NCBI RefSeq assembly: GCF_003054555.1
Contig: NZ_CP026304.1
Location: 1,798,001 to 1,862,000, forward strand
Origin: Streptomyces lunaelactis
Lineage (GTDB): Bacteria; Actinomycetota; Actinomycetes; Streptomycetales; Streptomycetaceae
DNA length: 64,000 nt
Direction of reading: 5' to 3'
A model generated the notes under the pieces. It was not told where the DNA came from. It ran no database searches and was given only the letters and a program-made list of their open reading frames with translations. A program made the translations under genes and the position numbers. Positions 42,069-50,546 of the stretch are shown piece after piece (position 1 is the stretch's first letter; each line of letters begins with the position of its first letter).

Positions 42069-42785
42069 TCAGTTTCGCGGGCGGGCGATCAGCCGCACAT
42101 CCGGGCCGGACCGGGCCACGTCCAGCAGCTCGTACCGGAGGATGTCATCCATCGTCTCGATGGTGCCGCCCTGGAGAGCGCTCTTCCCGCGGCCGAGGAG
42201 CGCGGGCGCGATGTAGGCGATGATGCGGTCTACCAGCCCCGCCGACACGAAGGACGCGGCGAGCGTGGGTCCGCCCTCCAGGAATATGCCGCGCACGCCG
42301 CGATGGTGTAGCTCCCGCAGCAACGCCCCAATGTCCAGACCCTGTTTTGCTCGCGGCAGCCGGACAACGGTGGCGGCACCTTCCAGGTGGGAGGCGTCGG
42401 CGTCCTCAGCAACGGCAATCATCGTGGGTGCGACCGCATCGAGGACCCGGGCGTCGGCAGGTGTGCGGGCGTTGGTATCGATGATGACGCGCCAGGGCTG
42501 CTGGTCGACGGGTACGGCCACCTGAAGGTTTGGGTCGTCCTTCGTCGAACGCACGGCGAGATGCGGGTTGTCAGCCTGCTGGGTTCCAGAGCCGACGACG
42601 GTCGCCTGACAGACTGCGCGCAGGGCATGCACCTCGGCACGGGATTCCGCACTGGTGATCCACTGGCTTGTGCTGTCCATTGCTGCGATGCGTCCGTCCA
42701 GCGTGGCTGCGTATTTGTACACGACGTACGGCCGCCCATCGACGGTGTGCCACTCGTCAGTGCCGACCAGCTCGCTGATGCGCAT
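42069..42785 (-). CDS. RibD C-terminal-domain (dihydrofolate-reductase-like) reductase, 238 aa
   Basis: The RibD reductase domain: 'RPYVVYKYAATLDGRIAAMDSTSQWITSAESRAEVHALRA' (about residues 18-58), 'GSGTQQADNPHLAVR', and the NADPH site 'GVRGIFLEGGPTLAASFVSAGLVDRIIAYIAPALLG' (about 163-198). It reduces a pyrimidine ribosyl intermediate in riboflavin synthesis, or a related substrate in stand-alone members. The deaminase domain of RibD is not present and no other rib gene is near, so a role outside riboflavin synthesis, for example in a natural product, is possible. ATG 42785 follows GGAGGAG. Confidence 0.87.
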   Translation of the reverse strand: MRISELVGTDEWHTVDGRPYVVYKYAATLDGRIAAMDSTSQWITSAESRAEVHALRAVCQATVVGSGTQQADNPHLAVRSTKDDPNLQVAVPVDQQPWRVIIDTNARTPADARVLDAVAPTMIAVAEDADASHLEGAATVVRLPRAKQGLDIGALLRELHHRGVRGIFLEGGPTLAASFVSAGLVDRIIAYIAPALLGRGKSALQGGTIETMDDILRYELLDVARSGPDVRLIARPRN

Positions 42786-42825
42786 CGCTCTCCTCCAGGC
42801 AAATGGTGGTACTGGCGAGCCTAGT

Positions 42826-43812
42826 GTGGTGCGGGTCGGGGACTGGGCTCGCACCTGGGCGGTGGAGGAAGTCTTCGGTATCGAGCCGGCCTGCTCAACG
42901 ACGACCGGCTGGCCCGGGCTCTGGATGCGATCGCTCCGCATCTGGAGCATTTGCCGGGACGGTCGGGGCCCGGGCGATCGCCGAGTTCGGCATCGATGTG
43001 TCCCGTTTACACTGGGATATGACCAATATGTCCGTCCACGGCGCCTATCCGGCCGAGGGCCAGGACGAGGATTTCCCTGTTATCGGCTACGGGCATCCCA
43101 AGGACCGGCGGGTGGATCTGAAGCAGGTCCAGGCCGGGCTCGCGGTGAGCGCCGACGGGGGTATCCCGGTCCATGCCCGGTCTTCGACGGGTCGGCTGCC
43201 GAGGTCAGCCAGGTCGTCGGCGCGATGAGGGACCTGCGCACGATGGCCGGCACCCGCGACTTGCTGATGGTCGCCGACTCCAAGCTGGTTTCCTACTCCA
43301 ACGCCAGCGCACTGCTGACGGCCGGGGTCCAGTTCATCGCTCCGGCCCCCGCCGATCAGGTCAAGGACGAGGTCTATGCCGCCCTCGGCCTCACCCGGGC
43401 CGCGACCGTGGACTGGGTGCCGGGCAGAGACGCGGGCAAGACCTCCGCTCAGCGGGAGAGTTACCGGGTGCTGGAGGACACCCACACCCTGAAGGGAGCG
43501 AGGAAGAGCGATCCCGAGCTCACCGTGCGGCGGATCCTGGTCCACTCCACCGCGAACGCCGCCGGCCAGCGGGCCGCCCGGGACAAGCGCCTGACCAAGG
43601 CGGCTGACGATCTCGGCAAGCTCGCCGGGGCGGGCGGCGGACGGCACTACAAGAATGCCGAGAAGATCGTCGCCCGCCTCGGTGTGATCGCGGCGAAGCG
43701 CCGTGTCGCTTCCTGCCTGCGCTTTCACGTCACTGAGGACGAGCACGGCGTCCCTGCTCTGGACTGGCACTTCGATGAGGATGTCCTCAACTGCCCTGCA
43801 GAGGATTTGTGA
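42826..43812 (+). pseudogene. Frameshifted, truncated IS1634-type transposase
   Basis: A DDE transposase remnant of the IS4/IS1634 group. In order: 'VVRVGDWARTWAVEEVFGIEP' in one frame, 'GLLNDDRLARALDAIAPHLEHL' in a second, 'GTVGARAIAEFGIDVSRLHWDM...KDRRVDLKQVQAGLAVS' in a third, then from about 43178 back to the first ('VFDGSAAEVSQVVGAMRDL...LMVADSKLVSYSN') until the stop. At least three indels break it. The first 70 or so and the last 200 or so residues of the usual protein are missing, and no terminal inverted repeats were found. It is dead. Confidence 0.75.
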
Positions 43813-43930
43813 CGAGTTCAGCGGCGGCGTTCACGATCACTCGCACTGCTGAACCGCAGCTACATCCGGCTACCGCGGGACCGAATTCCGCAGAGGGCCA
43901 GGCGCTACTGCGCCGGGCCCGAACCTGGGG

Positions 43931-44278
43931 TTACTCGGTAGTTAGGGTCTCCCGCATCGCCTTGGCCGTGGCAGTTGGGTCGTAGCCTTCGGGAACGCCT
44001 TCGACCAGGATGATGTCGCCATCCATGTGCCGCGAGCGCAGGGGTGCGATCTCCTGGTACGCGGGCGATTCCCACCAGGCCCGTGCCTCGGCAATCCCGG
44101 GGAAGCCGATCACCACGACGTGCCCGGGCCAACTGCCCTCTTTCACCTCATGCTGCGCGGCGTGCACGAGGAATTGGCCGCCGTACGGCTCGAAGGTGGC
44201 GGCGATGCGCTCGATGTACTCAACGATCTCCGGGACCAGGGTGGCCTCTTGCAGGTGCGCTATGGCATAGGCGGGCAT
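43931..44278 (-). CDS. DUF1330 domain-containing protein, 115 aa
   Basis: A small alpha-beta barrel protein of the DUF1330 family: 'MPAYAIAHLQEATLVPEIVEYIERIAATFEPYGGQFLVHA' then 'GHVVVIGFPGIAEARAWWESPAYQEIAPLR' (about residues 60-92). The fold is related to ferredoxin-like dimeric barrels such as EthD and YCII proteins. The exact function is unknown. The ATG at 44278 follows GGAAGGA; in-frame codons upstream are not preceded by a good ribosome site. It stands among decayed genes but is itself intact. Confidence 0.87.
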   Translation of the reverse strand: MPAYAIAHLQEATLVPEIVEYIERIAATFEPYGGQFLVHAAQHEVKEGSWPGHVVVIGFPGIAEARAWWESPAYQEIAPLRSRHMDGDIILVEGVPEGYDPTATAKAMRETLTTE

Positions 44279-44493
44279 GGCGTCCTTCCAGTCGGTCGGG
44301 CTCCGTACGCCGCCGATAGTGGCATGCGGAGGCACCCGGGTCGATGACCCGCCAGGCAAGGTTCCTGCCCTCGCGCCGCCCTCCATTGCCGAGCAACTCA
44401 CTTCCGAGCCAGGTGCGTTCACTGATACGGCACCAGTGAGACCCGCTGGAACCACCGGGGCAGATCCGAATCAACGACCCGCGAAGTCCGGGT

Positions 44494-44662
44494 CTAGGTC
44501 AGGACCATCCAGCGTTGGCCGTCGATGAGTTCTCGGGCCGCGTCGAGGTGGCCGGCGTGGCACGCCGTCTCGGTGATGACGTGCAGCAGGGCGTCCCGAA
44601 GGTTGTACAGGTGCGGTTCGCCGAAGAGGTGGTGGGGCCACCAGTCCGAGGCCAGTCAGCCC
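44494..44662 (-). pseudogene. C-terminal remnant of a DinB/DUF664 protein
   Basis: The minus strand reads 'LASDWWPHHLFGEPHLYNLRDALLHVITETACHAGHLDAARELIDG' to a TAG at 44494-44496. This is the C-terminal part of a DinB-fold (mycothiol-transferase-like) protein, with the HAGH metal site retained. The N-terminal 100 or so residues are missing: the fragment begins where the 2'-5' RNA ligase gene ends, which indicates a deletion joint near 44660. Confidence 0.6.
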
Positions 44663-45276
44663 AGGGGTACCTGCGCGAGGGACTCCCACTCGTACATACG
44701 GTTGTCCCGGTTGATGACGATCAACTCAGCCTGAGTGATGCGAGCATGGGCCGGCTCGATGTCCGTGGCGGCGAGGGCGTCAACGAACGAAGCAGCCTCA
44801 CCTGCCCCGTGGCTGTAGCCAACCGAGACATGTGGAGTGAAACCCTCTGCACGTTCCGGGACTTCGGGGAGTACGTCGCCGATCGAGGCCCGGATCGCGT
44901 CACGCACCGCTCGCACCGGAGCATCCGGCTGCACCGGCACGAGGATCGCCTCCGGATCCACTACGGGTGTGCCCAGCAGGACATCGAAGGGCGGCACGTC
45001 CGCGAGTCTCCGTTCTGCCGCCTCGGCGATGGACGCCACATCCTTCTCATCCACCTCGCCCACGAATCCGATGCCCTGCATCGTGAGATGCAGCCACTGG
45101 TCTGGGATCAGATCGAGTCCCCCAACGGGGGCAAGCGCCGCGCGGTATGCCGCCGCGAACCGGTGGACGTCGGACTGCCCCTCGAACGTCAGGTGCCAGG
45201 TGTAGAAGCGCCGACCCACGCTCCAACCGGGTCGCCACCACCAGTGATCACGCATGTGCTCCGGTCCTGTCGTCAT
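44656..45276 (-). CDS. 2'-5' RNA ligase superfamily protein, 206 aa
   Basis: A 2H-phosphoesterase fold: the two HxT/S motifs are present as 'WLHLTMQGIGF' (about residues 61-71) and 'TPHVSVGYSHG' (about 144-154). Family members hydrolyse or form 2',5' phosphodiester bonds or open 2',3'-cyclic phosphates in RNA. The first 20 residues are poorly conserved; ATG 45276 gives 206 aa and ATG 45255 is possible. It lies 14 bp after the XRE regulator stop, so they are probably one transcript. Its 3' end abuts a truncated DinB gene. Confidence 0.85.
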   Translation of the reverse strand: MTTGPEHMRDHWWWRPGWSVGRRFYTWHLTFEGQSDVHRFAAAYRAALAPVGGLDLIPDQWLHLTMQGIGFVGEVDEKDVASIAEAAERRLADVPPFDVLLGTPVVDPEAILVPVQPDAPVRAVRDAIRASIGDVLPEVPERAEGFTPHVSVGYSHGAGEAASFVDALAATDIEPAHARITQAELIVINRDNRMYEWESLAQVPLG

Positions 45277-45290
45277 GCCCCGAGATCCAA

Positions 45291-46760
45291 TCAGGCTGCC
45301 CCCTCTCCTGACGAGAGGGCCAACTGCCGGGGCGCCGAGTCCAAGCACCATTCCTCCAGCGCCCGCCGTGCCGCAACAGTTGCCGAACCGGTCGCCGCGC
45401 GGCTGCCGGCCATGAACTGTCCGAGGTCCTGCATACGTCGGGTGATGGGTTCAAGACGCTGCTGCGGTGGCATGGCGAGCACCGGCGTGAGTGCCTCCAT
45501 GACGCCGTCGGGCTGGTCGGTCCCTGCGAATGCGGCGGCGCGGGTGATGTGGACCTGAGCCTCGGTTCCGTAGGCGTGGACCGGCTGAGCTCGCAGGTGG
45601 TCGAGCGCTCTGTCCGCCTCGGTGAGCGCATCGCGGTAAGCGCCGATGCGCAGGTGTGCCCCGGCCGCGTAGTTCTCGTGCCGGGCCGGCGGACAGGCGA
45701 AGATACCCCCGATGTCGTCCACGCCGACGAGAGCTTCCCTCGCTGCGGCAGCGCGGCGCAGCGCTGCTTGTGTCTCGTCGGCCACGCCCAGCTTGGACCA
45801 GGCGTCGGCCTCCTGGCATGCGAGCAGTGCGCCGACGCTTCCACGCGGGTGGTAACTGGCACCGCGCCGGGCGTGGTTGATCGCGTCCCTCAGGCGGCCG
45901 TCCCAGAACGCGACTTTGCTCCGGGTGGAGGCGACCCATGCGTGCAGCTCGGAGTGGCCGGACATCTCGGCGCACAGCCACGCCGTACGTCCTTGCGTAT
46001 CCGCCGCGCGGAGGTTCCCCAGATCGCTGGAGATCCAGGCCAGGAGCCCGCACAGATAGCCGACGGATACATACAGTTCCGCAGAGTGCTGAGGCGGCTG
46101 ATGCCCCTCGAGGAGCCGGAAGACGCGGTCCCGCAGCCTCCGCGCGCGGCCGAACAACTCGACGGCATCGCCCGTGAGGTAGTCCCCGGCGAGGGTCTGC
46201 ACGTCCGCGAGGATCTGCTCCAGGGCGATCTCCCCGACATTGGTTGTCTCTGCCCACTGCGCCCATGCGGCCGACTCGTCCGCGGCGGCCAGGATGTCAT
46301 CTTTGTCCGGTGGTGTTACAGCCGTAGGCGGGGCCGCTGTCGGCGCCGACTCGACGGATGGCGCCTCCGGAGCGTGGTGGCGCAGGATGCGCAGGTCACT
46401 CTGGGGAAGAGCCCTGTAGTCGTCCAGGTCAAGGAGGTCCTCGACTGTGCAGCCGAGCACCGTCGCGGTGGCGACGAGCACGGACAGGCTGGGACGGCGT
46501 GCGCTCGGGCCCGGCCACTTCTCCCATTTACTGACGAGCGATGCGTCAGCAGCGATGGTCTGCCCTGGACACGCGCTGATGCGCTCGGCGATCTCTTGCA
46601 GCGTCCAGCCGTGTGCATGGCGCCACGCCTCGCGCGGGCGCATGCGGAAGCGGACGCGCATCTCCACCGCGATCTCAGCGAGGCTGCACCCGGCGGCTGT
46701 CATCTCATGGCGCAGGGCATCCCGATTGCTCTTGGTGCCCTGGCTGCCCTGTGCCGTCAT
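45291..46760 (-). CDS. XRE-family regulator with TPR-like C-terminus, 489 aa
   Basis: After about 45 residues a helix-turn-helix region is visible (about 45-110, 'AWRHAHGWTLQEIAERIS...DASLVSKWEKWP...LSVLVATATVLGCTVEDLLDLDDYRALP'). The rest (about 160-480) is a helical array of TPR-like repeats rich in alanine and leucine. This is the layout of many Streptomyces development-linked regulators. ATG 46760 follows GGGAGAG. It is divergent from two small genes (46997-47733) and precedes the 2'-5' RNA ligase. The signal it senses is unknown. Confidence 0.85.
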   Translation of the reverse strand: MTAQGSQGTKSNRDALRHEMTAAGCSLAEIAVEMRVRFRMRPREAWRHAHGWTLQEIAERISACPGQTIAADASLVSKWEKWPGPSARRPSLSVLVATATVLGCTVEDLLDLDDYRALPQSDLRILRHHAPEAPSVESAPTAAPPTAVTPPDKDDILAAADESAAWAQWAETTNVGEIALEQILADVQTLAGDYLTGDAVELFGRARRLRDRVFRLLEGHQPPQHSAELYVSVGYLCGLLAWISSDLGNLRAADTQGRTAWLCAEMSGHSELHAWVASTRSKVAFWDGRLRDAINHARRGASYHPRGSVGALLACQEADAWSKLGVADETQAALRRAAAAREALVGVDDIGGIFACPPARHENYAAGAHLRIGAYRDALTEADRALDHLRAQPVHAYGTEAQVHITRAAAFAGTDQPDGVMEALTPVLAMPPQQRLEPITRRMQDLGQFMAGSRAATGSATVAARRALEEWCLDSAPRQLALSSGEGAA

Positions 46761-46996
46761 CAACTCTCCCTACGTACGCGGAGCTTCGCTCACCGTAGCC
46801 ACCAGTTCACCCGTTGGGGAGCTGGACAATGAGTAGCCCCGGGCACAATCCGTCCATGTCGCAGTCCAAAGCCACACGTTCTCCCAGGTCATAGGTTCGT
46901 CGACCTGCCACAAAAGTTGGACGCCGGTGACCGTGACGGCAACGGCGCTGGTTGCGACTGTTGAGGCACCGAACCAACCGAGAACCGGGGGCCGCA

Positions 46997-47470
46997 GTGC
47001 ACACCGCAACCGACACCGAGCTCGCGATCGCCAACTGGCTGGCCCGCGCGCTCGGAGTTCCCGAGGTCGCCCATAGCGACTGGCGTGAGCAGCGTCTGAC
47101 AATGCTGCCAACTGGGCGCCTCTTCGATGCCGTTCGCATGCCCCGGGCGCTCGTTCACGCCGCCATCGGCAGCACCGCGGCAGACGTGGTCACCCGAACG
47201 CTGGCCGAGCTCCTCGACGGGCCTGTGATCTGCGACCGACAGACCTGGTACTACGCACTGGTGCCGCCGCGGACGACCGAGGACTGGGCCTCCTCGTTGG
47301 CGCAGTGCCGGGGTCGCGGTGGATGGCTCGGGGTGCCCAGTGCGGACCGCACGCAGCCACGTGGCGTCCACTGGGCGGTGCTGCCCCGGTCCGCAGGCGA
47401 CCTGTGCACAGCTGAGGCTGTGGCCGCACTGTTGGCCATCGGCCGAGATCGACTCGAGGCATCGTCATGA
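46997..47470 (+). CDS. Conserved hypothetical protein, 157 aa
   Basis: I do not recognise a named domain. The pattern 'VAHSDWREQRLTMLPTGRLFDAVRMPRALVHAAIG' then 'LDGPVICDRQTWYYALVPPRTTEDW' resembles small actinobacterial proteins found beside XRE regulators and distantly recalls a primase-polymerase-like fold; this is weak. The GTG at 46997 is chosen because the conserved part starts there; no membrane segment is present. The ATGA overlap with the next gene shows that the two are translated together. It is divergent from the XRE-TPR gene. Confidence 0.6.
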   Translation: MHTATDTELAIANWLARALGVPEVAHSDWREQRLTMLPTGRLFDAVRMPRALVHAAIGSTAADVVTRTLAELLDGPVICDRQTWYYALVPPRTTEDWASSLAQCRGRGGWLGVPSADRTQPRGVHWAVLPRSAGDLCTAEAVAALLAIGRDRLEASS

Positions 47471-47733
47471 GCGCGCACACGATCATCGCCGCAGTCGAGT
47501 GGACTCTGGGAATCGACATCGAACGCGGGGCACCGGCGGAGCCGCTGCACGAGGCACAGTGCACCACCTGCGGGGAGACGTCGGGAGCGACTGAGGGCCG
47601 TCGCCTGCCCGCCGAGGTATGGGCGCTCCAGCACACCGGCTCGCACCCCGGCCACCGCTCCTATCGAGCCGTACAGACCACCTTCTGGCGCGTCACCCCC
47701 GCCTCGGGGAACCCGTATGGGGAGCAGTCATGA
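47467..47733 (+). CDS. Small cysteine-containing hypothetical protein, 88 aa
   Basis: It starts inside the stop of the previous gene (ATGA). A single CTTCGE motif (about residues 31-36, C-x2-C) followed by 'WALQHTGSHPGHRSYRAVQTTFWRVTP' resembles short zinc-binding-like proteins carried with XRE regulators in actinomycetes. Two cysteines and two histidines could bind one zinc ion. There is no signal peptide. Function is unknown; the pairing with the gene before suggests that they act together. Confidence 0.6.
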   Translation: MSAHTIIAAVEWTLGIDIERGAPAEPLHEAQCTTCGETSGATEGRRLPAEVWALQHTGSHPGHRSYRAVQTTFWRVTPASGNPYGEQS

Positions 47734-47790
47734 CGTCGATGAACGACGCCCTGCATCGGCTGATGGGTGGTGCGGCAAATCGCTCACGCG

Positions 47791-48047
47791 TCAGCTCTGG
47801 CGCTGCTGCAGAGCCGCAAGCCCCTTCTGCAAGTCCTCGCTGTTCATCACCGGCTGGACCTCCAGCAGCGCGCCGAGCTCCATGAAGAGCGGTTCGTTGA
47901 TGGTCACCAGATCCGAGCTGTCCTGCAGGTCGAAGACCATGATGAAGGACCGCACGCCGTCGTTGAGGTTATCTGCGGCAGCCTGCCGTTCTTGATCGCC
48001 TCGTTCGAGGCCTGGATGTCCAGACGGGCTCGCAGCATCCCCCGCAT
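47791..48047 (-). pseudogene. DUF3303-like small protein, internally deleted
   Basis: The N-terminus 'MRGMLRARLDIQASNEAIKNGRLPQ' (ATG 48047, preceded by AAGGAA) is followed, after a frame change and loss of about 20 residues, by 'NDGVRSFIMVFDLQDSSDLVTINEPLFMELGALLEVQPVMN' and 'EDLQKGLAAL'. The two parts are the front and back of a roughly 95-residue alpha-beta barrel protein. As it stands it cannot give the full protein. Confidence 0.5.
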
Positions 48048-48418
48048 CGCACTCGTTCCTTCGAACCGCCACGACCGGCGCAGTACGGTCCGCGCTCGCT
48101 GAGTCCGGTGGCGTCCCGCCCAGCGTCACCCTGGGTGATCAGGGCCGCAACATCTCGCCCGCCGTCCGTGGCCGGCTCCCTGCCCGGGCCGGCGCGCGCC
48201 ACCCCCTTCCTGAGCCCCCGCTTACCCCCGCCTTAAAGCCACCATAAGGATCGCCATCACCCCCTCCCAGCAGGCGATTTCACCGTCCCGAGCGGCTAGC
48301 TTGCTGATCGCCGGGGCCGGTTCGAGCGGTCGGCTCCGTAGTCCTACGGGGGGCCGCGCCGCCCGTTTGAACCTGTCCCGGGTCCCCCCATATGCCGCTC
48401 TTGAAGGAGTACGTCACC
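48048..48418. other. 371-bp gap before the LPMO gene, no gene seen
   Basis: It contains the likely LPMO promoter in its right half, a run of short C-rich blocks, and an AT-richer part (TTAAAGCCACCATAAGGA near 48232-48250). No open frame with a ribosome site or recognisable domain is present. Confidence 0.4.
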
Positions 48419-49423
48419 ATGACCGCTCGCCGTAAGGTCACCTCGGTCGCCGCCCTCGGGTTCGCGCCGTTCGCTCTGGCCGGGCTGGCTGCCGCTCCGG
48501 CCGTTGCGCACGGGTCGATGACCGATCCGGTCAGCCGGGTGTCCGCCTGTTACGCCGAAGGGCCCGAGAGCCCGCGGTCGGCGGCGTGCAAGGCGGCGGT
48601 CGCGGCCAGTGGGGCGCAGGCCTTCTACGACTGGAACGAAGTCAACATCGCCAACGCCGCCGGGAACCACCAGCAGTTGATCCCGGACGGCAAGCTGTGC
48701 AGCGCGGGGCGCGACAAGTACAAGGGTCTCGACCTGCCCCGTGGCGACTGGCCGTCGTCCTCGCTCGCCTCCGGCAATCACACCTTCCGCTACAAGGCGA
48801 CCGCCCCGCACAAGGGTTCCTTCGAGCTGTACCTCACCAAGGACGGCTACGACCCGTCGAAGCCCCTCAAGTGGTCGGACCTGGAGCAGAAGCCGTTCGC
48901 CAAGGTCACCAACCCCACGCTGGTCAACGGTGAGTACGTCTTCGACGGCGTCGTCCCCGACAAGTCCGGCCGGCACCTGGTCTACTCCATCTGGCAGCGC
49001 TCGGACTCGCCCGAGGCCTTCTACACCTGCTCCGACGTGGTCTTCGGCAAGGACAACGGCGGAACGGGTGGCACCGCGCCCGCGCCGACCGCCTCCGCAC
49101 CCTCCGACGAGGAGATCGCCGACGGCGCCGACGAGTCCACCGTCGACCACAACGGCCATGGCGGTGACGAGCACGCCGAGCACTCGACCGCTCCGGCCGC
49201 CCCGGCCACGCCTGCTGCCGAGCAGCCGGCCGACAACGCCCCCGAGGCGAACGGCGCCGCCGCCCCCGAAGCCGGCAGCGAGAACCTCGCCGAGACCGGC
49301 GGCGACAGCAACACCCCGTACATCGCCATCGGTGGTGCCGCCGCCCTCGCCGTCGGTGCCGCCGCGATGTTCGGCACCGTCCGCCGCAAGGCCGCGACGA
49401 CCGGCGGGCGTCACAGCCGCTGA
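48419..49423 (+). CDS. AA10 lytic polysaccharide monooxygenase with LAXTG sortase signal, 334 aa
   Basis: A copper-dependent LPMO that cleaves chitin or cellulose oxidatively outside the cell. The signal peptide ends after residue 30 (APAVA), so mature H31 begins the histidine brace. The second histidine is probably H121 in 'SGNHTFRY'. The catalytic domain runs to about residue 215. A 90-residue Ala/Pro/Glu/Asp linker follows, then LAETGG (about 289), a hydrophobic helix and a basic tail: a class E sortase-type wall-anchor signal. The enzyme is therefore probably wall-bound rather than free. ATG 48419 follows AAGGAG. A strong terminator lies after the stop. Confidence 0.92.
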   Translation: MTARRKVTSVAALGFAPFALAGLAAAPAVAHGSMTDPVSRVSACYAEGPESPRSAACKAAVAASGAQAFYDWNEVNIANAAGNHQQLIPDGKLCSAGRDKYKGLDLPRGDWPSSSLASGNHTFRYKATAPHKGSFELYLTKDGYDPSKPLKWSDLEQKPFAKVTNPTLVNGEYVFDGVVPDKSGRHLVYSIWQRSDSPEAFYTCSDVVFGKDNGGTGGTAPAPTASAPSDEEIADGADESTVDHNGHGGDEHAEHSTAPAAPATPAAEQPADNAPEANGAAAPEAGSENLAETGGDSNTPYIAIGGAAALAVGAAAMFGTVRRKAATTGGRHSR

Positions 49424-49439
49424 CCGTATACAGCCCCAG

Positions 49440-49487
49440 ACGCACAACTGCCGTCCGTACCCCCGGGAACGGACGGCAGTTGTGCGT
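49440..49487. terminator. Bidirectional terminator between LPMO and lipase genes
   Basis: A perfect 19-bp stem (ACGCACAACTGCCGTCCGT and its complement) with a 10-base loop, followed by TTTC, lies between two convergent genes. Confidence 0.85.
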
Positions 49488-49515
49488 TTCTCGGACTCGT
49501 CGGACTCGTCCGTAC

Positions 49516-50376
49516 TCAGTCGAACACAGAACCACACGTCGTGGGCGTCGCCCGCGCCGGATCCAGCGCGTTCGCCACCTCGTGGTACGCGATCCGGTCC
49601 CACAGTCCTATCGCCACATGCTCCGACAGGTCGACCGAACACAGGTCCTGGACCAGGACGTTGCGTACGTCCGGTCCTGCCAGGTACTGCGATCGGTACG
49701 GGGTGACCACCTCGTCGTAGCGGGTGGAAATGACGGTGTAGCGCACGCCGGGCACGGTGTCGCCGCCCGCGTTGAGCTTCGTGAGGAAGGCGGAGCCGGC
49801 CATCTGGTCGGCCAGCCCCGGGGTGGTGGCGCTGAGCAGGTCCGCCGCGCCGGGGAAGTACGGCAGCAGCCTGGTGAGGCCACTCAGCGTGGTGCCGTGA
49901 TTGTCGGGTGCGAGGCCGATCAGCGCGTTCACCTTGTCGGCCCCGCCCAGGAACTTGAGGTAGTGGCGCGGCATCATGCCGCCCTGGGAGTGGCCGACGA
50001 GGTCCGCTTCGGGTGCGCCCGTCGCGGCGAGCACCTTGTCGACGTACGTGTCGAGCTGCTCGGCCGACTTGTCGATCGGGCCGAGGCCGTGGAAGAAGGG
50101 CACGCCGGGGAGCTGCCCGTAGTCGAGGCTGAAGACGCAGTAGCCGCGCTTCACCAGGTACGGAGCGAGGGCGAGCCAGTTGTCGACGGAGTTCCCGAGG
50201 GTCCCGTGGACCAGGACGACGGGGCGGGGGTGGGTGGTGGAGGGCTTGCAGGAGTAGTTGTTCCAGCCACTGCTGGGCGCTGGGGAGGCGCTCGCAGCGG
50301 CGGCGGGGGTGAGGGTGACGACCGCGGTCAGCAGCAGGGCGGCCAGCGGTCTGAGTGCACGTTTCCAGGACAGCAT
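49516..50376 (-). CDS. Secreted triacylglycerol lipase, alpha/beta-hydrolase fold, 286 aa
   Basis: A Sec signal peptide (about residues 1-31, ending AAASA) is followed by a class-I-type Streptomyces lipase: 'RPVVLVHGTLGNSVDNWLALAPYL' (oxyanion loop, about 52-75), 'DLVGHSQGGMMPRHYLKFLGG' (nucleophile serine near 150), and 'TRYDEVVTPYRSQYL' with the catalytic aspartate (near 220) and a late histidine ('LSEHVAIGLWDRIAYHEV'). Two cysteine pairs could form disulfides. It hydrolyses esters outside the cell. ATG 50376 follows AAGGAGA. It converges with the LPMO across the terminator. Confidence 0.9.
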   Translation of the reverse strand: MLSWKRALRPLAALLLTAVVTLTPAAAASASPAPSSGWNNYSCKPSTTHPRPVVLVHGTLGNSVDNWLALAPYLVKRGYCVFSLDYGQLPGVPFFHGLGPIDKSAEQLDTYVDKVLAATGAPEADLVGHSQGGMMPRHYLKFLGGADKVNALIGLAPDNHGTTLSGLTRLLPYFPGAADLLSATTPGLADQMAGSAFLTKLNAGGDTVPGVRYTVISTRYDEVVTPYRSQYLAGPDVRNVLVQDLCSVDLSEHVAIGLWDRIAYHEVANALDPARATPTTCGSVFD

Positions 50377-50546
50377 CGGGCAGTCTCCTTGCGGCTCAAG
50401 GGAGTAGCGATGGCTGGATATGTGGCGCTCTAGCCAACTTACGCACGGGTAACGAAAGAATGGAAGTTACGCGTCGGTAAAAACTGACCCTTCGTCAACA
50501 CGTGGTGCTAAAGCCGGCTGCCCCCGGCAAGATCCGGACAGGGGCC

